64,000 nt of DNA, taken from contig DATIIH010000002.1 in assembly GCA_035479875.1 (NCBI GenBank), forward strand, positions 57,798 to 121,797, written 5' to 3'. Numbering within the stretch: the stretch's first letter is position 1; each line of letters begins with the position of its first letter. The stretch is from PMNU01 sp035479875 (lineage in GTDB: Bacteria; Patescibacteriota; Saccharimonadia; Saccharimonadales; UBA4665). Positions 49,704 through 57,441 of the stretch are shown here, in pieces. A program made the translations under genes and the position numbers. A model generated the notes under the pieces. It did no database searches, was not told the DNA's origin, and worked only from the letters and a program-made list of their open reading frames with translations.

Positions 49704-49766
49704 AATGTTTTACTATAACATGCCTACATGATTTTGTAAAACAATGCTTCGTGGACAAGGTTCATG

Positions 49767-49795
49767 AAAAAAGAACTCTCTGCTGAGAGTCCTTT
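49767..49795 (-). terminator. Terminator adjoining the tRNA-Gly fragment
   Basis: ACTCTC (49775-49780) pairs with GAGAGT (49785-49790), T run on the minus strand. It stands where a tRNA terminator would be, 15 bases from the fragment. Confidence 0.65.
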
Positions 49796-49809
49796 AACAT
49801 AAGCTCTAC

Positions 49810-49831
49810 GGTGCGGGTGACGAGACTCTAA
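49810..49831 (-). pseudogene. tRNA-Gly 3' fragment
   Basis: 22 bases match the 3' end of tRNA-Gly (24514 on) with one substitution: T-stem GTC(T/C)CG and acceptor CACCCGC are recognisable. The rest of the tRNA is absent and CC is not followed by A, so it is non-functional. Likely a recombination scar. Confidence 0.7.
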
Positions 49832-49902
49832 AATTGCGCGTTATTGAAGGGGCCCAATCGTATTGGTGCATCTTTTCGAGAGCCACAACAGAATTGAGAG
49901 GA

Positions 49903-50910
49903 CTAACTCCCAAAAAAATGCGTATGCGGCGCCGAGTTAATCGTTATCACCGCGGCGTCTAGCAGAATATCGAGCACCACTAGGGCTAGCGCGATTATTA
50001 AGATTACCAGCACCAGGGTGCGGAGCGCGTGGTGTTTAAGCGAGATGGGGTCTACAACTATGGTGCCGTCGTGCGGGATGTGCATGTCGGCTACCTCGGC
50101 GCTGGCGGCAGCGAGTTCAGCTGGGGTTAGGGGCTTAACGTTGGCTGGGGGAGCTTGTGGTATCAGAGGCTCGGCAGCGTGGGTGGCTGCTACGTCTGCA
50201 GCTGGGGGCTCTTTGGCTGGTTCGGCTGGCACGGATGCGGGGGTGGGTTCTGGTGCGGTGGCGGCGAGTTCGTCGAGCTTGTCTTTGTTAAACTCGGCTT
50301 TGGCGGGGTCTGGTGGGGCGTCCGCTTCTGGCTCGGGCTCGGCAGCTGGGGTTTCTGGCCGAGGAATTTTGGGGTTTGCCAGTTTTTGAACGGCTGGGTC
50401 GGGCTCAGGGGTTAGTGCGGGCACTGGGGGCTCTACCGGTTCGGGCTCAGCTGGCTCATCCGGCTCTACATCTATAGTGGGGTCAACCTCGGCTTCTGCG
50501 TCCGCAGGAACAGCGTCTTTTGGCTCTTCGGCAGGTGCAGTAGCGGGCTCAGGCTCCTCATGCTGTTCAGGTTCTGGCGTTGGTTCTGGAGCAGTCTCTT
50601 TGGGGGCAATAACTTCTTTAGGCTCTGGTGCTGCCTTAACTACTAGCTTTTTGTGCGACTCAAGCACTTCTTCGCGGTCGCGCTCCCCCACCCCGCTTAC
50701 TGCAGCCTGAACACTCTGCGCCGCTGGCTTGTGCCCCACGATTATCGGGCGCGAGGTGGGCGAGGCGGCAGCTTTGCCGGGACGCATAACGTCCATTACT
50801 CGGCCACCAGCGGGGCGCGGTGCCGGACGGGATGGCTTAACTGCCGGCGCTTTCGCTCCGGTTACCGTAATTTTGGTTGCTTTTGATTCTTCTGGTTGGT
50901 CAGTCTTCAT
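49903..50910 (-). CDS. Pro/Ala/Glu-rich protein with C-terminal membrane helix, 335 aa
   Basis: Residues of about 90-260 are low complexity (PEPTPEPEQHEEPEPATAPA and similar), probably unstructured. A short C-terminal transmembrane helix (TLVLVILIIALALVVLDILL) precedes a small outside tail. N-terminal 60 residues are basic (Arg/Lys/Pro), suggesting nucleic acid or membrane contact. Start overlaps the tpiA stop by 11 bases, implying translational coupling. Such proteins are common in Saccharibacteria; function unknown. Confidence 0.7.
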   Translation of the reverse strand: MKTDQPEESKATKITVTGAKAPAVKPSRPAPRPAGGRVMDVMRPGKAAASPTSRPIIVGHKPAAQSVQAAVSGVGERDREEVLESHKKLVVKAAPEPKEVIAPKETAPEPTPEPEQHEEPEPATAPAEEPKDAVPADAEAEVDPTIDVEPDEPAEPEPVEPPVPALTPEPDPAVQKLANPKIPRPETPAAEPEPEADAPPDPAKAEFNKDKLDELAATAPEPTPASVPAEPAKEPPAADVAATHAAEPLIPQAPPANVKPLTPAELAAASAEVADMHIPHDGTIVVDPISLKHHALRTLVLVILIIALALVVLDILLDAAVITINSAPHTHFFGS

Positions 50911-51691
50911 TGCCGAGCTCGTGTTGCAAACGGTGCGCGGCCTCTATGATGCCCGCAAATTTGTATGGGTTTAAGCTCGCGCCGCCCACCAGCACTCCGT
51001 TGCATGTCTCTAGTTCGAGGTATCCGCGCACAGTGTCGTCGTCTACGCTGCCGCCGTACAATACGCGTATATCTTCGGCTACGCGCTCACCGTATAGTCC
51101 CGCAACCTGATGGCGGATGTAATCCATACATTCGGCTACATCGGCGGGCTTGGCGTATTCGCCCCCAAAAGTGCTAATGGCCCATAACGGTTCGTAAGCG
51201 ATGACTACCTCGCGAACTTCGTGCGCGGTGAGGTTCATGAGTGCGGTGGTTACTTGGTCGTGCAACACACGCTTGGTCATGCCTTCTTTGCGCTCGTGTT
51301 GGGATTCGCCCACACACAGGATGGGCGACATTTCGTTACGGATAGCAGCCGCGACTTTGTCGCGCACCATGGGTAGGTCTTCGTGGAAGTATTTGCGGCG
51401 CTCGGAGTGGCCAACGATTACGTAGTGCACGAGGTCACGCAGCATGGTAAAGCTAACTTCGCCGGTGTAAGCGCCTTCGTCGTGGAAGAATGCGTTTTGG
51501 GCGGCCAGGCGGAACTTGCGGCGGTCTATTTGCATGCTTAACGGTTGGAGGTCGAGCATCGGCGGCGCCAATACTACCTCGATGCTGCGGTGCATGCGCG
51601 TGCGCTCCTGCAAACGATGCAAAAGCAAACTTGCCTGCGACACATTCAGGTGCATTTTCCAGTTACCAACAAGCAGCGTTCTATGCTTCAT
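50900..51691 (-). CDS. tpiA: Triosephosphate isomerase
   Basis: 263 aa TIM barrel, interconverting DHAP and G3P in glycolysis. Signatures: LLVGNWKMHLN (catalytic Lys), HYVIVGHSERRKYFHE (catalytic His), VIAYEPLWAISTFG (catalytic Glu), RVLYGGSVDDDTVRGYLE. Length is normal. It is the first gene of a bicistron with the Pro/Ala-rich gene. Together with pgk in this window it indicates working lower glycolysis. Confidence 0.97.
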   Translation of the reverse strand: MKHRTLLVGNWKMHLNVSQASLLLHRLQERTRMHRSIEVVLAPPMLDLQPLSMQIDRRKFRLAAQNAFFHDEGAYTGEVSFTMLRDLVHYVIVGHSERRKYFHEDLPMVRDKVAAAIRNEMSPILCVGESQHERKEGMTKRVLHDQVTTALMNLTAHEVREVVIAYEPLWAISTFGGEYAKPADVAECMDYIRHQVAGLYGERVAEDIRVLYGGSVDDDTVRGYLELETCNGVLVGGASLNPYKFAGIIEAAHRLQHELGNED

Positions 51692-51809
51692 CCAGCTCTC
51701 AATCCTTACTGATAGCTTAGCATAAGCCGAATGTAAAATACAAAAGTACTAGTGTTTTGACTCCCCCGGGCTTTTGTGGTTGCGTATACAATATTGGTAT
51801 ACTCACTTC

Positions 51810-52373
51810 ATGACTCGATCGCCTAACCAACTTACTGTACCCAAACTTTATAGAGCCCTGGATACGCAATTCCGTGACGTCCAAGCCTTCGTTATGCCGG
51901 CAGGCGCACGCCAAGCAAGCGCACGACTGGTGGGCGCGGATGGCCTGCCACTCGAAATCGGTGCAAGCGACCATTCTCTGATAGGTTGGGACACCAAAAA
52001 CTTCTCTTTGCTCAGCTACCCCGATGAGCCAACAGATCCTCGGCATCGCTCGTTATGGGAACAGCCAAACGACGCAGCGACAGCGCGGTACACCGAACGG
52101 ATTGGCCCCCCTCCCGCCGCCCGAGAACGCAAAGCCATGATTGTTACCGATAGCATAGTCGAGCAACCTGAGCTAGACCGAAGGCTACGCGCTACGCTAC
52201 GAGGAGCACACATGCTCCTCGGCGGCAGGGGCATAGATTTTGCTGTAGACGCGGCTCGCGCCATGGACTTACGAGATGTCATGAATTTTGGCCACGCGCT
52301 TATTGCAGCCGGAGAATGCGTAACCCCAGTTATTGATGACGCTTGGCTCGACTATACTGCCGAACGTTTTTAG
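51810..52373 (+). CDS. Hypothetical protein, 187 aa, leaderless start
   Basis: Unrecognised, soluble, Arg/Asp-rich. ATG 51810 preferred over 51774. TATACT (51798-51803) is 6 nt before the ATG; a TTGTGG -35 lies 18 bases before it. It ends 4 bases into the convergent pgk 3' end. Confidence 0.55.
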   Translation: MTRSPNQLTVPKLYRALDTQFRDVQAFVMPAGARQASARLVGADGLPLEIGASDHSLIGWDTKNFSLLSYPDEPTDPRHRSLWEQPNDAATARYTERIGPPPAARERKAMIVTDSIVEQPELDRRLRATLRGAHMLLGGRGIDFAVDAARAMDLRDVMNFGHALIAAGECVTPVIDDAWLDYTAERF

Positions 52374-53662
52374 TTCTCTTTGTCTTCGAGCGCTTCTACA
52401 CCCGGCAGTTTGCGGCCGGCCATCAGCTCCAGGCTGGCACCGCCGCCGGTAGACACGTGATTAAAGGCGTCAGTGAGTTTGCGTTGCTCGATGTAGCCTA
52501 CGGTGTCGCCGCCGCCTACTAAGCTAAACGGACGCGAGCCAAAATCACCGGTGAGGGCTTCGATAAGCAGTTCGGTACCATGCGCAAAGGGGCCTACCGG
52601 GCCGCTGACAGCCGGGGTTTCGGTAACACCTAACGTGCCGCTCCACACCACCGTGGCGGCGAGCTGTGTGCCGCCGGCGATAAAGGCAGCGCTAAATGGA
52701 CCGATGTCCAAAATCATTTCGTCGTCGGCAACGGTTTGAGTTTCGGGGCCAGGCGTTTTGGGGTAACATTGCACGTCGGCAATGAGGTCGGCGTCCCAGT
52801 CTACTAAGCGCGTGGGTGTACCTTTATCGAGGCTCTTGGCCACTACGCCGTCTTGCGGCAAGTAAAACGTAAACCGTTGCTGCTTGGTTTTGGCGTCGGC
52901 CTTGGCAAGTATGTCGCGCGCTAGCTCTAGCTCCCCTTCGTCGTACTTGCTCTTGCCTACTTTGTGGCCTTTAGCTACTAAAAAGGTGTTGGCCATGGCG
53001 CCGCCAATGGCGATAAAGTCGGCTAGCTCGATAAACTTATTGAGCACGTCGATTTTATCGGAGATTTTGGCACCGCCGACCACGGCCGCCAGCGGGCGTT
53101 CGGGGTTGCTCATGGCGTTAGTAATGGTGTCGACTTCTTTTTCGACCAGCAAGCCAGAGACGCTGGGCAAGTGATGGGTAACGGCCTCCGTGCTGGCGTG
53201 AGCGCGGTGCACCACGCCAAAACCGTCTTGCACGAACACATCGCCGAGCTTGGCGAGCTGCTGGGCAAAGCTGTCGTCGTTGGCTTCTTCTTCGGGGTGG
53301 AAGCGCAAGTTTTCGAGGAGTAAGATTTGGCCGGGCTGCAGATCGGCTGCCAGCTTTTCTACTTCTTCGCCGACGCAGTCGTCGGCAAATTGCACATCTT
53401 GGTCGAGGAGCTCGCTCAGCCGCTTAGCCACCGGCTTGAGCGTACAGGTTATGTCGCGCTTGCCGTCGGGCCGGCCGAGGTGCGAGCAGATCACCAAGCG
53501 CACGTTCTTTTCTTGTAGCGCCTTGATAGTTTGCACTGATTGTGTCAGGCGGTAGTCGGCAGCAATAGTGCCGTCGTCGCTAATAGGTACGTTGTAATCG
53601 GCGCGCATTAGCACGCGTTTGCCGTCTAGATCAATATCCCGAATGGTCTTTTTAGTAAACAT
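52370..53662 (-). CDS. pgk: Phosphoglycerate kinase
   Basis: 430 aa, makes ATP from 1,3-bisphosphoglycerate. Signatures: VLMRADYNVPISDDGTIAAD, RLVICSHLGRPDGKRD, AAVVGGAKISDKIDVLNKFI, GGGDTVGYI and the C-terminal ASTGGGASLELMAGRKLPGV. Start at 53662 (SD AGAGGATC) rather than 53716. It lies in the same orientation as tpiA, 679 bases downstream of tatA. Confidence 0.98.
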   Translation of the reverse strand: MFTKKTIRDIDLDGKRVLMRADYNVPISDDGTIAADYRLTQSVQTIKALQEKNVRLVICSHLGRPDGKRDITCTLKPVAKRLSELLDQDVQFADDCVGEEVEKLAADLQPGQILLLENLRFHPEEEANDDSFAQQLAKLGDVFVQDGFGVVHRAHASTEAVTHHLPSVSGLLVEKEVDTITNAMSNPERPLAAVVGGAKISDKIDVLNKFIELADFIAIGGAMANTFLVAKGHKVGKSKYDEGELELARDILAKADAKTKQQRFTFYLPQDGVVAKSLDKGTPTRLVDWDADLIADVQCYPKTPGPETQTVADDEMILDIGPFSAAFIAGGTQLAATVVWSGTLGVTETPAVSGPVGPFAHGTELLIEALTGDFGSRPFSLVGGGDTVGYIEQRKLTDAFNHVSTGGGASLELMAGRKLPGVEALEDKEN

Positions 53663-53709
53663 GGTGATCCTCTTATGCTTACGATTATAGCGTGGCGTGG
53701 GCACGAAAC

Positions 53710-53740
53710 AAAACAAGCCCCTCGTGCGGGGGCTCGGTTT
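53710..53740. terminator. Bidirectional terminator between tatA and pgk
   Basis: AGCCCC (53716-53721) pairs with GGGGCT (53729-53734); T-rich tracts follow on both strands. Confidence 0.75.
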
Positions 53741-53755
53741 TGATCTATATGCGAT

Positions 53756-53929
53756 CTACTCGGCTTTTTTGTCGCTGGTGTCGTCGCTCATGCCCTTGCG
53801 GAGCTCGCGCATCGACGAACCCAGGCTGCGTGACAACTCAGGCAGTTTTTTGCTGCCGAACAGTAGCAGTACGATCGCCAGAATAATAATCAGTTCTGGT
53901 GCCCCGAGGTCTAAGAATGCAAAATTCAT
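53756..53929 (-). CDS. tatA: Twin-arginine translocase subunit TatA, 57 aa
   Basis: Too short to show among longer ORFs. Reads MNFAFLDLGAPELIIILAIV then LLLFGSKKLPELSRSLGSSM and a Lys/Asp/Glu-rich tail ending KKAE. One transmembrane helix, the FGxxKLPEL hinge and amphipathic helix define TatA. AGAGGGT precedes the ATG. TatC is not in the window. It exports folded, cofactor-bearing proteins. Confidence 0.93.
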   Translation of the reverse strand: MNFAFLDLGAPELIIILAIVLLLFGSKKLPELSRSLGSSMRELRKGMSDDTSDKKAE

Positions 53930-53998
53930 TATGGTTACCCTCTTTTTTGTTACTCGCTTACTATACCATACATTGGCTATAGCATAAACATTTTGCCG

Positions 53999-55183
53999 CT
54001 AAAACTGTTTGAGGAAATTAGTATCAAAGATGGTGTTGAGCTTTTGGCGCTCAAGATGCCGGGCTTCGCCGAGTTCTACCAGGCGGGTTACCAACTCGAC
54101 GTTGCTAATGCCTTTGGCGCGCCAGTTGTGGGCGTACAGGCTGCCGGGCAGTGGGTTTACCTCGTTAAAATACACGGCTTTGGTGCGGCTGTTAATGAGC
54201 ATGTCAACGCGGGCGGTGCCGCTGCAGCCCAGTGCGCGGTATACGCTCAGGCCCACGGCTTCGGCTTTCTTATACAAATCGGCCGGGATTTGAGCCGGAA
54301 TGTTGCTGTAGCCTTGGGCGCCCTGCTTGCCGCCGGTTTTGGCACCGCCGGTCTTTTTGCCTCCGCCCTGGCTCATGTATTTGGTGTCGAAGTCAAAGAA
54401 GTCTTCGCTGGCGGTGAGCGGCTGCTCGAGGTAGGCTGGGGTGAGATCGCTGCCATTACCGAGTACGGGCAGCGTGACCTCAATGAGGTTAGACACGGCT
54501 TCTTCAACAATAATGGCGTCGTCGTAGTGAGCGGCAACTTCGAGCCCGTTACGCAGCTCGGTGCCATTCGTAACACGCGTAATGCCGATGCTCGAGCCAA
54601 GGTGCGCGGGCTTTACAAACAACGGGTACTTGAGGTCTTTGGTAGCGCGCGTAGCCGCGGCATCGAGATTGTGCGTAATCTCCTCTCCGGTAAAAGCTAC
54701 AAATTTGGTTACCGGTACGTCGTTGGCCGCCGCAACTTGCTTTGCCAGCACTTTGTTCATAGCCAACACGGCCGCCTCCATGCCACAACCGGCGTAGGCC
54801 ACGCCAGCCATGTCGAAGAGGCCCATCAGCGCGCCGTCTTCGCCGTAGGTGCCGTGCATGGCGGGAAATGCGACATCAATTTTGCAGTCCTTGCGGCGCG
54901 TGCTGGTAAAGCTGCCCGGTTTGGTGAGCGTCATGCCGCCATCAAGTTGCACACTGGCGGGCGTACTGCGCTGCATAAAACGGTCAATCTGGCCGGAAGT
55001 AAACAGTTTGATATCTTTGAGTTTGTCATCCCAAAACCACGCACCGGATTTGCTAATATACACCGCCTCAACCCGATACTCTTTACTCAATTCCAGCGGT
55101 TTAATAATGTTGGCAATCGCCGTCACGATGGAAACGTCGTGTTCGGCACTGCGGCCTCCAAAAATAACGGCAACGGTTTTCAT
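53999..55183 (-). CDS. ddl: D-alanine-D-alanine ligase
   Basis: 394 aa ATP-grasp ligase for peptidoglycan precursors. MKTVAVIFGGRSAEHDVSIV, GGMTLTKPG region, VAFPAMHGTYGEDGALMGLF, YPLFVKPAHLGSSIGITRVT, NEVNPLPGSLYAHNWRAKG. Odd feature: a Gly/Lys/Thr-rich low-complexity insert (QGGGKKTGGAKTGGKQGAQG, bases about 54314-54372) after KYMS, in the place of the short loop in other ligases. Its opposite strand has a 414-codon shadow frame. Normal family activity is likely. Confidence 0.95.
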   Translation of the reverse strand: MKTVAVIFGGRSAEHDVSIVTAIANIIKPLELSKEYRVEAVYISKSGAWFWDDKLKDIKLFTSGQIDRFMQRSTPASVQLDGGMTLTKPGSFTSTRRKDCKIDVAFPAMHGTYGEDGALMGLFDMAGVAYAGCGMEAAVLAMNKVLAKQVAAANDVPVTKFVAFTGEEITHNLDAAATRATKDLKYPLFVKPAHLGSSIGITRVTNGTELRNGLEVAAHYDDAIIVEEAVSNLIEVTLPVLGNGSDLTPAYLEQPLTASEDFFDFDTKYMSQGGGKKTGGAKTGGKQGAQGYSNIPAQIPADLYKKAEAVGLSVYRALGCSGTARVDMLINSRTKAVYFNEVNPLPGSLYAHNWRAKGISNVELVTRLVELGEARHLERQKLNTIFDTNFLKQF

Positions 55184-55202
55184 ATGCCAATTATAGCAAG
55201 GA

Positions 55203-56642
55203 TTAGTGGTAGTTATCCGGCCAGTCGTTTTGCATGAGCACGACGTCGCCGTTAGCTACTACCAATTGCAAGTTTTTGTAAAATTCGAGTGGGTCGGATT
55301 CGACGCGCACTTCGCCCTTGTATCCGGCTTCGGCTAGACCCTTCTGGATGTCTGATGTAACCGAGTGTTGCATGAGAATGACGAGGTCGGGTTTGGCGTC
55401 GGCAATTAGGTTTCCCATGCCAACGTGGATGCGGGCACTATCTTTGCCTTGGTCTACCAGGCCGGGGGTAACGTAAATTTTGCGTTTGGCTTTGAGCTCG
55501 CGCAGCAAACGCAGGCCAGCGCGCACGCCCTCGATGTTGCCATTATAGGTGTCGTCGATAACCCATGCACCGCCCAATTGATACGGCTGCATGCGGTGTT
55601 CAAAGGGTTGGGTTTTGGCAACACCGGCGCGGATTTGAGCGGGCGTAAGGCCAAACTCGTGCGCCAGTGCCGCGGCCAGCGCAAGTGGGCCAACTTGGTG
55701 CCGGCCGACGAGGCCGCTCTTGAGCTCCAGCTTTTGAGAACCTTTACGCATGGTAAAGCGCGTACCGGCTTCGTCTACGTGCACGGCATCAACCTTCCAA
55801 CCAAGCACGCTCTTTTCGCTATACAGCTGCTGGCCGGGCTTGACGTACGGAAGCGCATCTGGCGACTCACCGTTAACATGCACTTGCTTGGGCAGGACAA
55901 CCTCGCCTACCGAAAAAATATCTTTGGCTGCCGCATCTAGCGTTTTGTACTTATCGAGGTGCGCAGGGGCGATGCCGGTAATGATGGCATGCGTGGGCTT
56001 GGTAATGTCGGCAAAGCGATGGACGTCGCCGGGGCCGCCTTCGCCGTATTCGATGATCAAAATGTCTTCGTCACCAGTGAGTTTTTGAGCAAAGTAGGCG
56101 TGCGAAATTGACACGTTTTTGTTGGCGGGCGTAGCTGCCACTTTTTTGCCCTCGCCTAGCACTGCAAGTAGTAGTTCTTTCATGCTGGTTTTGCCGTAGC
56201 TGCCGGCCACGGCAATTTTGATACCCTTAAAATCTGCAAAAACCCGGCGTGCCGCACGGATGGCTCGCCCTTGCTGCGGCCGTACCAATAGTTCGCGCCC
56301 CATCACTAGCGGCACTACCACCAGATGCGCCCACACTAACGGATACGCCACAATCAACGCCACGCCAAACGCCAGGCCGCCGGCAAAATCGCCATACGCC
56401 CACATCCAAACAAACGTGCCGCCCAAAGTAATCTGGGCAAACATACAGATACGCAGCGCGAGCACCAAGAGGCGTGCTGCCCGTGTGGGCTCGAGCACCC
56501 GGCGATACATCACTTGCTCAAAATGCGTGGTCCGCCAAAACCAGGCCAGATACGGGCCCACGACATACTCGGTGTTTTGGAGCATGTACACCAGAATCGT
56601 TGGGAAGCGCCACGAGTACATGCTGAGTAGCCCCTGGATCAT
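55203..56642 (-). CDS. murF: MurF-like Mur ligase with N-terminal membrane domain
   Basis: 479 aa from ATG 56642 (overlaps the upstream stop, ATGA). N-terminal ~125 residues hold several membrane helices (LLVLALRICMFAQITLGGTF; GLAFGVALIVAYPLVWAHLV). The rest is a Mur ligase: GIKIAVAGSYGKTSMKELLL (P-loop), EYGEGGPGDVHRFADITKPT, GIAPAHLDKYKTLDAAAKD, WVIDDTYNGNIEGVRAGLRL, IYVTPGLVDQGKDSARIHVG. The usual MurF UDP-MurNAc-binding N-domain is replaced by the membrane part, as seen in related CPR proteins. Gene order ddl-murF supports a D-Ala-D-Ala adding role. Confidence 0.88.
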   Translation of the reverse strand: MIQGLLSMYSWRFPTILVYMLQNTEYVVGPYLAWFWRTTHFEQVMYRRVLEPTRAARLLVLALRICMFAQITLGGTFVWMWAYGDFAGGLAFGVALIVAYPLVWAHLVVVPLVMGRELLVRPQQGRAIRAARRVFADFKGIKIAVAGSYGKTSMKELLLAVLGEGKKVAATPANKNVSISHAYFAQKLTGDEDILIIEYGEGGPGDVHRFADITKPTHAIITGIAPAHLDKYKTLDAAAKDIFSVGEVVLPKQVHVNGESPDALPYVKPGQQLYSEKSVLGWKVDAVHVDEAGTRFTMRKGSQKLELKSGLVGRHQVGPLALAAALAHEFGLTPAQIRAGVAKTQPFEHRMQPYQLGGAWVIDDTYNGNIEGVRAGLRLLRELKAKRKIYVTPGLVDQGKDSARIHVGMGNLIADAKPDLVILMQHSVTSDIQKGLAEAGYKGEVRVESDPLEFYKNLQLVVANGDVVLMQNDWPDNYH

Positions 56643-57391
56643 GCCAAAAACTCCTCTATGGAGTGCACGACTTCGGCCAATCGATCGACATGTACAAAAT
56701 GCCCAGCGCCGTTTAGCACGCGCAAGGTTGAGCCGGTGATGGCCTGGTGAAAAGCCTCGCCGTACCACAGTGGTGTGGCCTGATCTTGGTCGCCGTATAT
56801 CAGAAGCGTTGGCACGGCAATCTTGGCTGCCTCAACGCGCACGTCGTCGCCCACCACTTTTTTAAACGTCTCTTGCAAATGCTCGGCAACAAGCATATCG
56901 GAACCGACCGTTTGGTAGACTTTTTTGCGTAACTGCTGCTTGACGCTTTTGGGTAGCGGTATGGTGAGGGCTTTACCGGCTTTAGTGAGGTAACGGAGGG
57001 CCTTCATGCGGCCTACATATTCGCCGCGTATACCGGCGCTGGCTAACAGCACGAGCTTTGCGGGCTTAAGTTGGCCGCTACTAACGCCACAAATGGCAAT
57101 CGCGCCACCGTTACTGTGCCCCACCACTGCATGCACGTCTGTTTTATCTATTTTGGCCAAGAAATGCGCAGTAAACTCCGCGTAATCGGTAAGTCCCCAC
57201 ACGCCGTTTGGTGCTTGGCTGCCGCCAAAACCCGGTACATCGAGGGCAATCACACGGTAACGTTTGGCCAACTGCGCTTGCAGCGCCGCCAAGCCGCGGG
57301 CGCTATCGCCCCAGCCGTGCAGCAACAACAGAGTCTTACCCTTGCCTTGTGCGGCATACGAGGTGAGCAGCGAATCAACAACAACTTGCAT
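56639..57391 (-). CDS. Alpha/beta hydrolase
   Basis: 250 aa from ATG 57391. KTLLLLHGWGDSARGLAALQ (oxyanion HGWG), VHAVVGHSNGGAIAICGVSS (GHSNGG nucleophile elbow), LLIYGDQDQATPLWYGEAF (Asp), NGAGHFVHVDRLAEVVHSIE (His). A complete catalytic triad, typical of epoxide hydrolase/esterase-type enzymes. Substrate unknown. Overlaps the MurF-like gene, so it is in the same operon. Confidence 0.92.
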   Translation of the reverse strand: MQVVVDSLLTSYAAQGKGKTLLLLHGWGDSARGLAALQAQLAKRYRVIALDVPGFGGSQAPNGVWGLTDYAEFTAHFLAKIDKTDVHAVVGHSNGGAIAICGVSSGQLKPAKLVLLASAGIRGEYVGRMKALRYLTKAGKALTIPLPKSVKQQLRKKVYQTVGSDMLVAEHLQETFKKVVGDDVRVEAAKIAVPTLLIYGDQDQATPLWYGEAFHQAITGSTLRVLNGAGHFVHVDRLAEVVHSIEEFLA

Positions 57392-57441
57392 TATCGGTAT
57401 TATACGCTGGAACGCCGCCAACGAGCAAAAGCTACGAACGC

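Noticed and set aside
50018..50710. Ser/Gly-rich plus-strand frames opposite the Pro/Ala/Glu-rich gene
   Set aside because: Composition is the mirror of the low-complexity minus-strand gene; no start signals.
53993..55237. Plus-strand 414-codon frame opposite ddl
   Set aside because: It is the shadow of ddl; its protein has no recognisable motif and the minus frame has full family signatures.
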